Positions 1 through 8,151 of a DNA stretch of 64,000 nucleotides are shown here, piece after piece. Under the pieces are notes generated by a model. It was not told the origin of the DNA, made no database searches, and saw only the letters and a list, made by a program, of their open reading frames with translations. Location of the stretch: NCBI RefSeq assembly GCF_902859625.1, contig NZ_CADIJX010000007.1, forward strand, positions 247,875 to 311,874, given 5' to 3'. Source of the stretch: Achromobacter pestifer. Its GTDB lineage: Bacteria > Pseudomonadota > Gammaproteobacteria > Burkholderiales > Burkholderiaceae_B. Both the position numbers and the translations under genes were made by a program. Each line of letters begins with the position of its first letter. The first letter of the stretch is position 1.

Positions 1-127
1 TCAGGAACTCGGCCTGGGCGAAGTTGACGATGGAGACCACCCCGAAAACAAGCGTCAACCCGATCGAGATGACCGCGTAGACGCCGCCCAGCAGAATGCC
101 GTCCACCAGTGCCTGCAAGAATTGCAT
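1..127 (-). CDS. Branched-chain amino acid (HAAT) ABC permease, LivH type, N-terminal fragment
   Basis: The reverse strand from 127 encodes about 42 residues beginning MQFLQALVDGILLGGVYAVI and then runs off the window edge, so only the N-terminus is visible. The VDGILLGGVYAVISIGLTL stretch is the typical first membrane helix of LivH-family inner-membrane permeases, followed by the family-typical VNFAQAEF. It lies 28 bp downstream of a HAAT binding protein on the same strand, so the two probably form one uptake operon whose ATPases are beyond the window. Substrate unknown; the family also carries aromatic and short-chain acids. Confidence 0.85.
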   Translation of the reverse strand, partial: MQFLQALVDGILLGGVYAVISIGLTLVFGVVSIVNFAQAEFL

Positions 128-155
128 GACCGTTTCTCCGTGCCGCGCGCGGCGC

Positions 156-1376
156 TCAGCTGGCGGTGATGACGCGGCCCTTGGCCAACGCCTGCGGCCA
201 CACCGAGACCAGTTCGTTGTTCTGCCACTGGACCATGATGGGTTGCGCCAGCGTGTTCAGGCCATTGGCGTCGAAGTGCACGCCGCCGCCAGACATCACG
301 CCGGCCCAGCCTTGGTCGTACTTCTGCGCGCGCAGGGCCTTGGACACGGCTTCGGGCTTGTCGGATGCCGCCACTTCCAGCGCCAGCGCCAGCACGCCAG
401 CGCACACGGCGTGCTCCAGGGCTTCGTGCGGCATGAAGGTGCCAAAGCGCTTGCGGTAGCGTTCGGTGTATTCCGGCGCCTGGTCATAGTTGGCCGGCGC
501 GATCGACAGCACGGCCTGGGAATACCGGCCCAGTGCCTTCGCGAAGTCGGGGATCACATAGCCCGCCGCGCCGCCCACGATGGGTACCGTCAGGCGCTGC
601 TGACGCATCACGCGGATGATCAGCAGGCTGTCGTTCAGATACGAAATCGGGAACACGATCTGGGCGTCCGAGCCGCGCAGCTTGCTGATCAGTGGCGTCA
701 CGTCGGTGATGCCCAGCGGGTAGGCCTCATCCAGCACGATCTGGGCGCCGGCCGCTTTGGCCGCGTTGCGCACCCCCACGGCTTGCGACGTGCCGTAGGC
801 CGTGTCCTCGTACAGCAGCGCGATCTTCTTGATGTCGGAGGCGCCCGCCACGACGGATGCGGCGTAGTCGTATTGCGCGCGGCCCAGCACCGAACCCTTG
901 GAGACCACCTGGAAGATGTGCTTGAAGCCGCGTTCGGTCAGCACGTCCGAAAACGACATGGTCAGCAGCGGGATGCCACGGCGCTCGGTCACTTCCGACA
1001 CGGCCAGCGTCAACGACGAGGCATAGGCGCCGATGAGCGCCACGCAACGATTCTGCGTGATCAGCCGCTGCGCGACGGTGGCGGCGGTGGTGGGTTGCGA
1101 GGTGGCGTCCGCGATGACCAGCTTGAGCTTGGCGCCGCCCAGCGACTTGATGCCGCCCGCCGCGTTGATTTCGTCCGCCGCCAATTCCAGCCCCTGGCGG
1201 GAATTGATGCCGAACTGCGCGTTGGCGCCGGACAGCGGCAGGATCACGCCGACATTGATGTCGGCGGGGGCGGCCAGCGCGCGGCTGGGCAAGGCGGCGG
1301 TCAGCGCGGCTGCGCCCAGTCCGGCGACAAATTCCCGGCGCCCATGGCGCACGGCCTGTTGGGGATTGCGTTTCAT
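156..1376 (-). CDS. HAAT-type ABC transporter periplasmic substrate-binding protein
   Basis: 406 residues, a normal length for Peripla_BP_6 (LivJ/LivK-like) proteins. The N-terminus has a twin-arginine-like signal (GRREFVAGL near residues 12-20, hydrophobic core, cleavage after SRALA). The mature start INVGVILPLSGANAQFGIN and the segment GLELAADEINAAGGI are family hallmarks. It is first in a leftward operon with the LivH fragment. Upstream on this strand is a good sigma70-like promoter (TTGACT, 17 nt, AATAAT) and a perfect palindrome just beyond its -35, shared with the divergent catabolic operon. It therefore probably imports the substrate or a related compound handled by the genes at 1582-6184. 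Ligand cannot be read from sequence. Confidence 0.88.
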   Translation of the reverse strand: MKRNPQQAVRHGRREFVAGLGAAALTAALPSRALAAPADINVGVILPLSGANAQFGINSRQGLELAADEINAAGGIKSLGGAKLKLVIADATSQPTTAATVAQRLITQNRCVALIGAYASSLTLAVSEVTERRGIPLLTMSFSDVLTERGFKHIFQVVSKGSVLGRAQYDYAASVVAGASDIKKIALLYEDTAYGTSQAVGVRNAAKAAGAQIVLDEAYPLGITDVTPLISKLRGSDAQIVFPISYLNDSLLIIRVMRQQRLTVPIVGGAAGYVIPDFAKALGRYSQAVLSIAPANYDQAPEYTERYRKRFGTFMPHEALEHAVCAGVLALALEVAASDKPEAVSKALRAQKYDQGWAGVMSGGGVHFDANGLNTLAQPIMVQWQNNELVSVWPQALAKGRVITAS

Positions 1377-1435
1377 GCTTGTCTCCTGGCTTTTGTGGGT
1401 GTGGGCGCACGGCAGCCAGCCCGGCGCTTTGCCGC

Positions 1436-1464
1436 ATTATTGTGTTCATTTTTTAAGCAGTCAA
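1436..1464 (-). promoter_or_regulatory. Sigma70-like promoter of the HAAT binding protein operon
   Basis: On the reverse strand TTGACT (1459-1464) and AATAAT (1436-1441) are separated by exactly 17 nt. Each box matches five of six consensus bases. It lies 60 bp upstream of the start codon at 1376. Confidence 0.55.
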
Positions 1465-1468
1465 GCAT

Positions 1469-1481
1469 ATTGTCCGACAAT
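1469..1481. promoter_or_regulatory. Perfect palindrome, probable GntR-type operator
   Basis: ATTGTCCGACAAT is a perfect 6+1+6 inverted repeat in the 205-bp divergent intergenic region. It sits directly upstream of the -35 box of the leftward promoter. FCD-type GntR regulators commonly bind ATTGTNNNACAAT-like sites. A related but imperfect element (CTGACAATCAG) lies further right near 1511-1521. No regulator gene adjoins it here, so the cognate factor may be outside the window. Confidence 0.5.
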
Positions 1482-1581
1482 CTGACTATTGACGATCTGA
1501 CGAAAATGGACTGACAATCAGACAAACCAAATCCGGCGAAAGCGCGAATCGACGCTCGTCATCATCACCAACGAGGAACCT

Positions 1582-1995
1582 ATGGCAGACATCAAATCCG
1601 AAACCCAAGCCCTGTTCGATCAAGGCCTGAATCTGCGTCGCGAGGTGCTGGGCACCGAATACGTGGACGGTTCGCTGGCCCGCGCCAACGATTTCATGAT
1701 GGCGTTCCAGCACATCACGACCGAATGGTGCTGGGGCTACACCTGGGGCCGTCCGGGCCTGGAGAAGAAGACGCGCAGCATGCTGAACCTGGCGATGCTG
1801 ACGGCACTGAATCGGCCGGCCGAGATCAAACTGCACGTCAAAGGCGCGCTGAACAACGGCGTCACGGTGGAAGAGATCAAGGAAATCCTGCTGCAAGCCA
1901 CGGTGTATTGCGGTATTCCCGCAGGCCTGGACGCCTTCAAGGTGGCCAACCAGGTGCTGGAAGAAGAGGGCGCCTTCAAGGAGCAGCAAGCATGA
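1582..1995 (+). CDS. Carboxymuconolactone decarboxylase family protein
   Basis: 137 residues, matching the small single-domain CMD family (PcaC/AhpD-like fold). LNLAMLTALNRPAEIKLHVKGALNNG followed by VEEIKEILLQATVYCGIPAG is characteristic; it is named here in two pieces because it is the diagnostic core. It lacks the AhpD CxxC motif, which argues for the PcaC-like rather than the peroxidase branch. First gene of a five-gene rightward operon; its stop overlaps the next start (ATGA). True gamma-carboxymuconolactone decarboxylase activity is not assured, since no other protocatechuate genes are nearby. Confidence 0.85.
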   Translation: MADIKSETQALFDQGLNLRREVLGTEYVDGSLARANDFMMAFQHITTEWCWGYTWGRPGLEKKTRSMLNLAMLTALNRPAEIKLHVKGALNNGVTVEEIKEILLQATVYCGIPAGLDAFKVANQVLEEEGAFKEQQA

Positions 1996-2906
1996 GCGCA
2001 CCGCAAGAAGCCGTGGGCCTGATCGGCATCGGCAGCATGGGCTGGCCCATGGCGGCGCGCTTGGTGCAGGCGGGCTACGCCGTGACGGTCTTCGATGCCG
2101 TGCCCGGTCAGGCGGAAAAATTCGCGCGGGAAGTGGGCGGCCAGGCCGCTGCCACGTGCGCCGCGCTGGCGGCGCAGTCCGACATCCTCTTTACGATGCT
2201 GCCGACCAGCGCCATCGTGGAACAGGTACTGACCGGCGCCGATGGCGTATTGGCCGGCCTGCGCCCGGGCAGCGTCGTGGTGGAGATGAGCTCTGGCGTG
2301 CCGGCGCACACCCAGCGGCTGGCCCAGGCCGTGGCCGCCGCCGGTGGCCAGATGGTGGACGCGCCCGTGTCGGGCGGGGTGCCGCGTGCGCGCACGGGTG
2401 AACTTGCGATCATGTTCGGCGGCCCCGCCGCCACGCTGGAGCGCGTGCGTCCGGCGTTGTCGGCGATGGGTACGTCGATCACTGCCGTGGGCGATGTGGG
2501 CAGCGCCCATGCCATGAAGGCGCTGAACAACCTGGTGTCGGCGGGCGGCTTCCTGATCGGGGTTGAAGCCATGCTGATCGGTCAGCAATTCGGCCTGGAT
2601 CCGAACGTGATCGTGGATGTGCTGAATGCGTCCACGGGCATGAACAATTCCACGCAGAAGAAGTTCAAGCAGTTCGTGCTGTCGCGCGAATTCAATTCGG
2701 GCTTCGGCCTGGATCTGATGGTCAAGGACCTGGGCATTGCGCTGGGCATTGCCACGGATACCGGCACGCCCACGCCGTTCTCGTCCCTGTGCCGCGAGCT
2801 GTGGGCGTCGGCGGGCAAGACCTTGGGCAAGGGGCAGGACCACACCGCCGTTGCGCGCCTGTCCGAACAACTGGCCGGCGTGGAGTTGGCCGCCAAGAAA
2901 GACTAG
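1992..2906 (+). CDS. NAD(P)-dependent oxidoreductase, 3-hydroxyisobutyrate dehydrogenase family
   Basis: 304 residues. The N-terminal Rossmann motif GLIGIGSMGWPMAARLVQAG, the substrate-binding segment VDAPVSGGVPRA and the catalytic-lysine helix AMKALNNLVSAGG all fit beta-hydroxyacid dehydrogenases (MmsB, GarR, LtnD relatives). The likely reaction is reversible NAD(P)-linked oxidation of a 3-hydroxy acid. Translation is coupled to the preceding gene by a 4-bp ATGA overlap; this start was chosen because the Rossmann fold begins within ten residues. Substrate unknown; it is a paralogue of the ltnD gene at 12047 but sits in a different pathway context. Confidence 0.88.
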   Translation: MSAPQEAVGLIGIGSMGWPMAARLVQAGYAVTVFDAVPGQAEKFAREVGGQAAATCAALAAQSDILFTMLPTSAIVEQVLTGADGVLAGLRPGSVVVEMSSGVPAHTQRLAQAVAAAGGQMVDAPVSGGVPRARTGELAIMFGGPAATLERVRPALSAMGTSITAVGDVGSAHAMKALNNLVSAGGFLIGVEAMLIGQQFGLDPNVIVDVLNASTGMNNSTQKKFKQFVLSREFNSGFGLDLMVKDLGIALGIATDTGTPTPFSSLCRELWASAGKTLGKGQDHTAVARLSEQLAGVELAAKKD

Positions 2907-3024
2907 ACCGCTTCATCCAAGCGGCGCGGCAGACCCGCGCCGCCTCTTTCAACCTGCATCACCCCAACCGCCAGGACAAGGCGGAGGACCGGCTGCGGCC
3001 GGCAGAAATAGCGAGGAGCAAGAC

Positions 3025-4002
3025 ATGAACAAGACATTCCTGGCGGCCATGGCCGCCGGCCTGAACGCGCTTGGCGCAAACGCTAGCGCGCAGGACTACC
3101 CCACGCGCGCCATCTCGATGGTGGTGCCCTATGCAGCGGGCGGGTCCACCGACGGATTGGCCCGCATCGTGGCGCAGGCCATGGGTGAAAACCTGGGCCA
3201 GACCATCGTGGTGGAAAACCTGGGAGGCGGCGGCACCATGATCGGCAATCAGCGCGTCACGCGCGCCGCGCCCGATGGCTACACCATCACCTTCGGCAAC
3301 ATGGGGTCGCTGGCGATTGCGCCGTCGCTGTATCCCAAGAGCAAGTTCGATCCCCGCCACGATCTGGTGGCCGTGGGCTTGGTGGCCACGGTGCCAATGG
3401 TGCTGTCGGTCAGCAAGAAAAGCGGCATCACGACGTTGTCCGACTTTGTCGCGCGCATGAAGAAGAACGGCGCCGATGTGAATTTCGGCAATGCCGGTTC
3501 GGGCTCCACCAGCCACATCGCGGCCGCGTACTTCATGCACGTCACGCATACGCAAGGCATGCAGATTCCGTATCGCGGCGCGGGCCCGGCCATTGCGGAC
3601 TTGATGGCGGGCACGGTGGACGCGGTCATCGACCAGACGGTCACGATGATCCCCATCCATGAAGGCAAGCGCGTCACGGCGTTGGCCGTGGCCAGTGCAA
3701 GCCGGTTGCCGCAGATCCCGGATGTGCCGACGTTTTCTGAGGCCGGCGTGCCCGACTTCAACATGAGCGTATGGAACGGCATCGCGGCGCCCGCCGGGAC
3801 GCCACCCGCCGTGGTCGCGCGGCTTGAGCAGGCGCTGGCGGCAGCCTTGAAGCGTCCGGACGTGCGTGAATCGCTGGACAAATTGGCGGCGCAGGCGCCC
3901 ACTGGGAAAGAACAGGGTGCGGCCGCGTTTCAGGCACTGATTGCTCGTGACGTGCCACACTTTGCCACGCTGATCCAGGACGCCAACATCACGGTCAATT
4001 AA
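3025..4002 (+). CDS. Bug family (TctC-like) periplasmic receptor
   Basis: 325 residues with a Sec signal ending near NASAQ. The mature protein begins DYPTRAISMVVPYAAGGSTD, the hallmark of Bug receptors of tripartite tricarboxylate transporters. Later family motifs include IPYRGAGPAIADLMAGTVD and the C-terminal GTPPAVVARLEQALAAALK. These proteins bind carboxylates in the periplasm. No TctA/TctB membrane genes are nearby, as is usual for Bug receptors in Bordetella and Achromobacter. It sits inside the 1582-6184 operon and presumably captures that pathway's acid for the MFS carrier or an unlinked TctAB. Confidence 0.92.
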   Translation: MNKTFLAAMAAGLNALGANASAQDYPTRAISMVVPYAAGGSTDGLARIVAQAMGENLGQTIVVENLGGGGTMIGNQRVTRAAPDGYTITFGNMGSLAIAPSLYPKSKFDPRHDLVAVGLVATVPMVLSVSKKSGITTLSDFVARMKKNGADVNFGNAGSGSTSHIAAAYFMHVTHTQGMQIPYRGAGPAIADLMAGTVDAVIDQTVTMIPIHEGKRVTALAVASASRLPQIPDVPTFSEAGVPDFNMSVWNGIAAPAGTPPAVVARLEQALAAALKRPDVRESLDKLAAQAPTGKEQGAAAFQALIARDVPHFATLIQDANITVN

Positions 4003-4015
4003 AGGAGACCCGCGC

Positions 4016-4921
4016 ATGTGCCCGACCCCTTCTGGCTTGCCTCCCCAAGAACCGCCTTTGTGCCTGGGGCCGCTGCCCCAGATGGATGCGGCGGTCTTCG
4101 ACGTGCCGCCCGGCGCCTGCGATACCCACGCGCACGTGGTGGCGGCTGATGCCACGGCCTATCCCTTGGTGCCGGAGCGCACCTACACGCCGCCACCCGC
4201 GCCCGAGTCTGCCTATCTGGACATGCTGAGCCAAACCGGCATGACGCGCGGCGTGCTCGTGCAGATCAGCGTCTACGGCACCGATAACCGCTACATGCTG
4301 GAAGTGTTGCGGCGTTCGCCCGACACCCTGCGCGGCGTAGGCGTGGTGGCGCCCTCGGTGACGGATCGCGAGCTTGAGGACATGCATGCCGCTGGCGTGC
4401 GGGGCTTGCGCATCAATGTCCTGTTTGGGGGCGGCATCGGTTTTGACGCGATGGAAACACTGGCGCATCGCATCGCCGGCCTGGGTTGGCACATGCAGTT
4501 CCTGATGGATGCGCGCCAACTGCCCGAGCTGCTGCCGCGCATGCGCAAGCTGCCGGTGCCCGGCGTGGTGGATCACATGGGCCACATGCCGGTCGCCGAC
4601 GGCGTGGACAGCGCGGGCTTTCAAGCGTTGCAGCATCTGGTGCGGGACCATGGCTGGTGGGTCAAGCTGTCGGGCGCGTACCGCATCAGTGAACGCTTTG
4701 ACGATTTCAGCGACGTGGTGCCATGGGCCCAAGCGCTGATCGACACCGCGCCGGATCGCATGCTCTGGGGCAGCGACTGGCCACACGTGCATCAGACCCG
4801 CATGGTCAACACGGGCCGCTTGCGCAACCAATTGGCGCTGTGGGCGCCGGATGCCGACCTGCGCCGCCGCATCCTGGTCAGCAACCCCGAACGCTTGTAC
4901 GGTTTTTCTCCCGCGCAGTAA
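4016..4921 (+). CDS. Amidohydrolase-2 family metal-dependent hydrolase (LigI-like)
   Basis: 301 residues. The strand-1 metal motif CDTHAHV gives His38 and His40; GVVDHMGH in the middle and LWGSDWPHVHQ near residue 250 supply further metal and catalytic positions. This pattern matches the TIM-barrel family that includes 2-pyrone-4,6-dicarboxylate lactonase (LigI) and related lactonases and decarboxylases. It follows the Bug gene by 13 bp with a clear AAAGGAGA ribosome site. The combination with a carboxymuconolactone-decarboxylase-like protein suggests hydrolysis of a cyclic lactone or pyrone acid, but this is inference. Confidence 0.85.
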   Translation: MCPTPSGLPPQEPPLCLGPLPQMDAAVFDVPPGACDTHAHVVAADATAYPLVPERTYTPPPAPESAYLDMLSQTGMTRGVLVQISVYGTDNRYMLEVLRRSPDTLRGVGVVAPSVTDRELEDMHAAGVRGLRINVLFGGGIGFDAMETLAHRIAGLGWHMQFLMDARQLPELLPRMRKLPVPGVVDHMGHMPVADGVDSAGFQALQHLVRDHGWWVKLSGAYRISERFDDFSDVVPWAQALIDTAPDRMLWGSDWPHVHQTRMVNTGRLRNQLALWAPDADLRRRILVSNPERLYGFSPAQ

Positions 4922-4954
4922 TTCCTCAGGCCAGAACCTTCCAAGAGGCAAGCC

Positions 4955-6184
4955 ATGCAATGGTATAGAGAGCTGAACAAGACGGAACGGCGGACCTTCA
5001 TTGCCGCGTTCGGGGGCTGGGCCATCGACGCCCTGGACTTCATGGTGTTCACCTTCGTGATCGCCACGTTGATGACCTTATGGGGCATCGACAAGGGGCA
5101 CGCGGGCATGCTGGGCACCGTCACGCTGCTGTTCTCCGCCATCGGCGGATGGCTGGCGGGCATCCTGGCCGACCGGTACGGCCGCGTGCGTGTCCTGCAA
5201 TACACGATTCTGTGGTTCTCGGCCTGCACCGTGGCCATCGGCTTCGCGCAGAACTTCGAGCAATTGTTCGTACTGCGTGCCTTGCAAGGCCTGGGCTTTG
5301 GCGGCGAATGGGCCGTGGGCTCGGTGCTGATGGGCGAGATCGTGCGGGCCGAACACCGGGGCAAGGCCGTGGGCACCGTGCAAAGCGGCTGGGCCGTGGG
5401 GTGGGGCGTGGCGGCCATTCTGTATACGGTCGCCTTTTCTGTCCTGCCGGCCGAATGGGCATGGCGCAGCTTGTTCTGGATCGGTGTGCTGCCCGCATTC
5501 CTGGTGTTGTACATCCGCCGGAATGTGCCCGAACCCGAGGTGTTCCAGCGCGCGCAGGCCAAGGTGCAGGCAGGCGAGGCTCGGGCGTCGTTCTGGACGA
5601 TCTTCTCGCCCGGGCTGCTGAAGACCACCCTCATCACCGCGGTGCTGTGCACCGGCGTGCAGGGCGGCTACTACGCCATCACCACCTGGCTGCCGACTTA
5701 TCTGAAGGTCGAACGGCAGTTGTCCGTGCTGAACACCGGCGGCTACCTGATGGTCATCATCTTTGGATCGTTCTGCGGGTACATTGCCGGCGCTTATCTG
5801 GCTGACCGGCTGGGCCGTCGTGCCAATCTCCTGATCTTCTCGGTGCTGTCCACGATCAGCGTCTACGCCTATACCCAGCTGCCGCTGACCGATGGCCAGA
5901 TGCTGTTCCTGGGCTTTCCCCTTGGGTTTGCCGCGTCAGGCATCTTCAGCGGTATCGGCGCCTACCTGACCGAGCTGTTCCCGTCAGGCGTACGCGCCTC
6001 GGGCCAGGGATTTGCCTACAACTTCGGGCGCGGCATCGGTGCGTTGTTCCCCAGCCTGGTCGGCTTTCTGAGCCAGACGCACGGGTTGGCCTGGGCCATC
6101 GGAGCCTTCGCCACGGGCGCTTACGCCGTGGTGATCGTGATGGCATTGCTGTTGCCGGAGACGAAGGGGCGCGTGCTGGAGTGA
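4955..6184 (+). CDS. MFS transporter, sugar/aromatic acid:H+ symporter type
   Basis: 409 residues, about 12 predicted membrane helices. It begins with a short cytosolic leader, then AAFGGWAIDALDFMVFTFVI, and has the MFS loop motif GILADRYGRVRVL and a second copy ADRLGRRANLL in the C-half. The GGWAIDALDFM start and GLGFGGEWAVGSVLMGE resemble the sialate (NanT) and aromatic acid carriers. It is the last gene of the 1582-6184 operon, so it is the probable inner-membrane importer for the acid used there. Confidence 0.88.
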   Translation: MQWYRELNKTERRTFIAAFGGWAIDALDFMVFTFVIATLMTLWGIDKGHAGMLGTVTLLFSAIGGWLAGILADRYGRVRVLQYTILWFSACTVAIGFAQNFEQLFVLRALQGLGFGGEWAVGSVLMGEIVRAEHRGKAVGTVQSGWAVGWGVAAILYTVAFSVLPAEWAWRSLFWIGVLPAFLVLYIRRNVPEPEVFQRAQAKVQAGEARASFWTIFSPGLLKTTLITAVLCTGVQGGYYAITTWLPTYLKVERQLSVLNTGGYLMVIIFGSFCGYIAGAYLADRLGRRANLLIFSVLSTISVYAYTQLPLTDGQMLFLGFPLGFAASGIFSGIGAYLTELFPSGVRASGQGFAYNFGRGIGALFPSLVGFLSQTHGLAWAIGAFATGAYAVVIVMALLLPETKGRVLE

Positions 6185-6190
6185 CGCGCG

Positions 6191-7165
6191 CTACTCGTCT
6201 CGCAGGAAACGCTGGCGGTAGTCCGCTGGCGATACTTGCAGACGTTTCATGAAGACGCGGCGCATGTTGTCCGCGTTGCCGAAGCCGCAATCGTAGGCGA
6301 CTGACTTCAGCGGCAGCCGGGTGCTTTCCAGCACCCGGCGCGCAGCGTCGATGCGGGCCTGCTCGATGAAGTCATGCGGCGTCATGCCTGTGTGCTGCCG
6401 GAAGTGCCGCGCAAAACTGCGGGCGCTGATGCCGGCGGCGTCGGCCAGTGCCTGCACGGTGAAGGCATGACCGACGTTATCCATCACGAAGGCCTGCGCA
6501 CGCGCAATGGGCGACCCGTCCGTCAGCGGCGCCGTCAGATACGGACTGAATTGCGATTGCCCACCTTGCCGCTGCGCCAGCACGACAAGGCGCCGGGCGA
6601 TCTGCAAAGCCAGTTCGGCGCCGTGGTCGCCCGCCACCAAGGCCAGCGCCAGATCAATGCCCGAGGTCACGCCGGCAGAGGTGATGAGCGCGCCGCTGCG
6701 CACATAGATGCGGTCGGGTTCGACCCGGGCGGCGGGATACCGCGCCGCCAGTTCGGCCGCATATTCCCAATGCGTCGTGACGGTGTGTCCATCCAGCAAG
6801 CCCGCGCGGCCCAGCGCGAACGCGCCGGTGCAGATCGATCCATGCACGCCGGCCAGAGGCGCGGCGGTGCGCAGCCACTCCGCTTGCACGGGGTCCTCCG
6901 ACGGCGAAGGCCCGCCTGCGGCCAGCACGATGTCATACGGGCCCGGCGCGTCGTCATAGGACAGGTCAGGCAGCACGCGCGTGCCGTTGGACAAGCGCGT
7001 CGGGGCGCCGGCATGGCTGATCAGCAGGGTCTGGTAGCCATGGCCTTCGCCCAGCACGGTGTTGGCCGCCGAAAAGACATCCATGGGCCCGGCCAGGTCC
7101 AGGGCCGCCGCGCCTTCATGGATGGCGATGACGACAGTGCGTCGGAAGGGGCGGGAAGGCGTCAT
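6191..7165 (-). CDS. GlxA-type transcriptional regulator (DJ-1/PfpI domain plus AraC HTH)
   Basis: 324 residues from the ATG at 7165, chosen because the DJ-1 domain (RTVVIAIHEGAAALDLAGPM) starts just after it; an upstream ATG would add an unrelated tail. The N-terminal two thirds carry the amidotransferase-like nucleophile elbow GSICTGAFALG. The C-terminus is an AraC/XylS domain (ALADAAGISARSFARHFRQH and VAYDCGFGNADNMRRVFMKR). Such proteins activate catabolic genes on binding a small ligand. It diverges from the DJ-1/PfpI gene at 7288, its most likely target, and ends 6 bp from the convergent MFS gene. Confidence 0.88.
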   Translation of the reverse strand: MTPSRPFRRTVVIAIHEGAAALDLAGPMDVFSAANTVLGEGHGYQTLLISHAGAPTRLSNGTRVLPDLSYDDAPGPYDIVLAAGGPSPSEDPVQAEWLRTAAPLAGVHGSICTGAFALGRAGLLDGHTVTTHWEYAAELAARYPAARVEPDRIYVRSGALITSAGVTSGIDLALALVAGDHGAELALQIARRLVVLAQRQGGQSQFSPYLTAPLTDGSPIARAQAFVMDNVGHAFTVQALADAAGISARSFARHFRQHTGMTPHDFIEQARIDAARRVLESTRLPLKSVAYDCGFGNADNMRRVFMKRLQVSPADYRQRFLRDE

Positions 7166-7287
7166 GGCAAGGTGGCGGAAATTGCGGGGCGATTGGCGGA
7201 ATCCAGCGGCAGGAACACATGGCCCGCGGAGGCGGGCAACACTATAAACAAGGGGCGATAACGCATGGACAATCAATAGGTGCAGCG

Positions 7288-7980
7288 ATGAAGGTAGTTT
7301 GCTTTATGTTCCCCGGATTCACCTTGCAAGACATGGTGGGCCCGATGACGGTGTGGTCGATGATGCCAGATGTGGAATTTGAATTCGTGGCGGCCTCCAA
7401 AGGCGAGGTGATGACGGACGCATGCTTAGGCGTTCGTGCCACGCATGACTTCAGCGATGTGTCGAAGACGCCGGACGTGCTGCTGGTGCCGGGCGGCGGC
7501 TTGCCGGTCTTCGAGGCCATGCAGGACGATGCCCTGCTGGATGCGATGGCCAGCGTGGGCGCGGGCGCCAAATGGGTGACCAGCGTCTGCTCCGGATCGA
7601 TGCTGCTGGGCGCGGCCGGCCTGCTGCAAGGCTACCGTTCCGCGTCGCATTGGAGCGCGCGTCCATTCCTGCACAAGTTCGGCGCCATTGCCGATGAGGG
7701 GCGGGTGGTGATCGACCGCAACCGCGCCAGCGGCGGCGGCATCACGGCGGGTATCGACTTCGGCCTGGTGATGGTGGAGAAGTGGGCCGGGATCGACGCC
7801 GCGCGGACGATCGAGCTGGTGATGGAGTACGCGCCCGAGCCTCCGAACGGCTGCGGCCGCCCGGAATTGGCGGACAGCGCCACCTTGGCTCAGGCCCGCG
7901 TGCTGACGGATGCCAGCATGCCGGAACACATGGCGGACGCGGCCGCGCGCCGCCGTGGTTTCGTGTCAGGCGTTCGGTAG
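7288..7980 (+). CDS. DJ-1/PfpI family protein
   Basis: 230 residues from the ATG at 7288, which follows an AGG and places the first beta strand (MKVVCFMFPGFTLQDMVGPM) at the N-terminus. The nucleophile elbow VTSVCSGSMLLGAAG contains the conserved cysteine, and VLLVPGGGLPVFE is the typical oxyanion region. Closest characterised relatives by pattern are isonitrile hydratase (InhA)-like enzymes and GlxA sensor domains. It stands alone after a divergent GlxA-type regulator with a similar domain. Whether it is an isonitrile hydratase or another cysteine hydrolase or hydratase is not decidable here. Confidence 0.8.
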   Translation: MKVVCFMFPGFTLQDMVGPMTVWSMMPDVEFEFVAASKGEVMTDACLGVRATHDFSDVSKTPDVLLVPGGGLPVFEAMQDDALLDAMASVGAGAKWVTSVCSGSMLLGAAGLLQGYRSASHWSARPFLHKFGAIADEGRVVIDRNRASGGGITAGIDFGLVMVEKWAGIDAARTIELVMEYAPEPPNGCGRPELADSATLAQARVLTDASMPEHMADAAARRRGFVSGVR

Positions 7981-8008
7981 CCGGCAGGCTTTTTTGGGCG
8001 AATACGGG

Positions 8009-8083
8009 TTTACCCGGTATCGGTCCGAAAGCCATAATTTGTATGATGACCCGATAACTTCAACTCAAGAGACACGTCATCAT
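8009..8083 (+). promoter_or_regulatory. Promoter and candidate operator of the otn operon
   Basis: TTTACC (8009-8014) and CATAAT (8033-8038) are 18 nt apart, a plausible sigma70 promoter. Just downstream, ATGATGAC (8043-8050) and GTCATCAT (8076-8083) form a perfect 8-bp inverted repeat over 25 nt. This is a reasonable site for the FadR-type regulator encoded at the other end of the cluster (14257-14964). Confidence 0.45.
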
Positions 8084-8151
8084 GCTGGTTGCGCCGCCGA
8101 CTTTTTCGCGGGTTTCTCCGCTGATCCGCCCCAGCCTTTCCCGGGTGCGCC

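Noticed and set aside
96..1514. A 472-codon forward frame opposite the HAAT binding protein
   Set aside because: The reverse strand gives a clean signal peptide and Peripla_BP_6 domain; the forward frame gives none.
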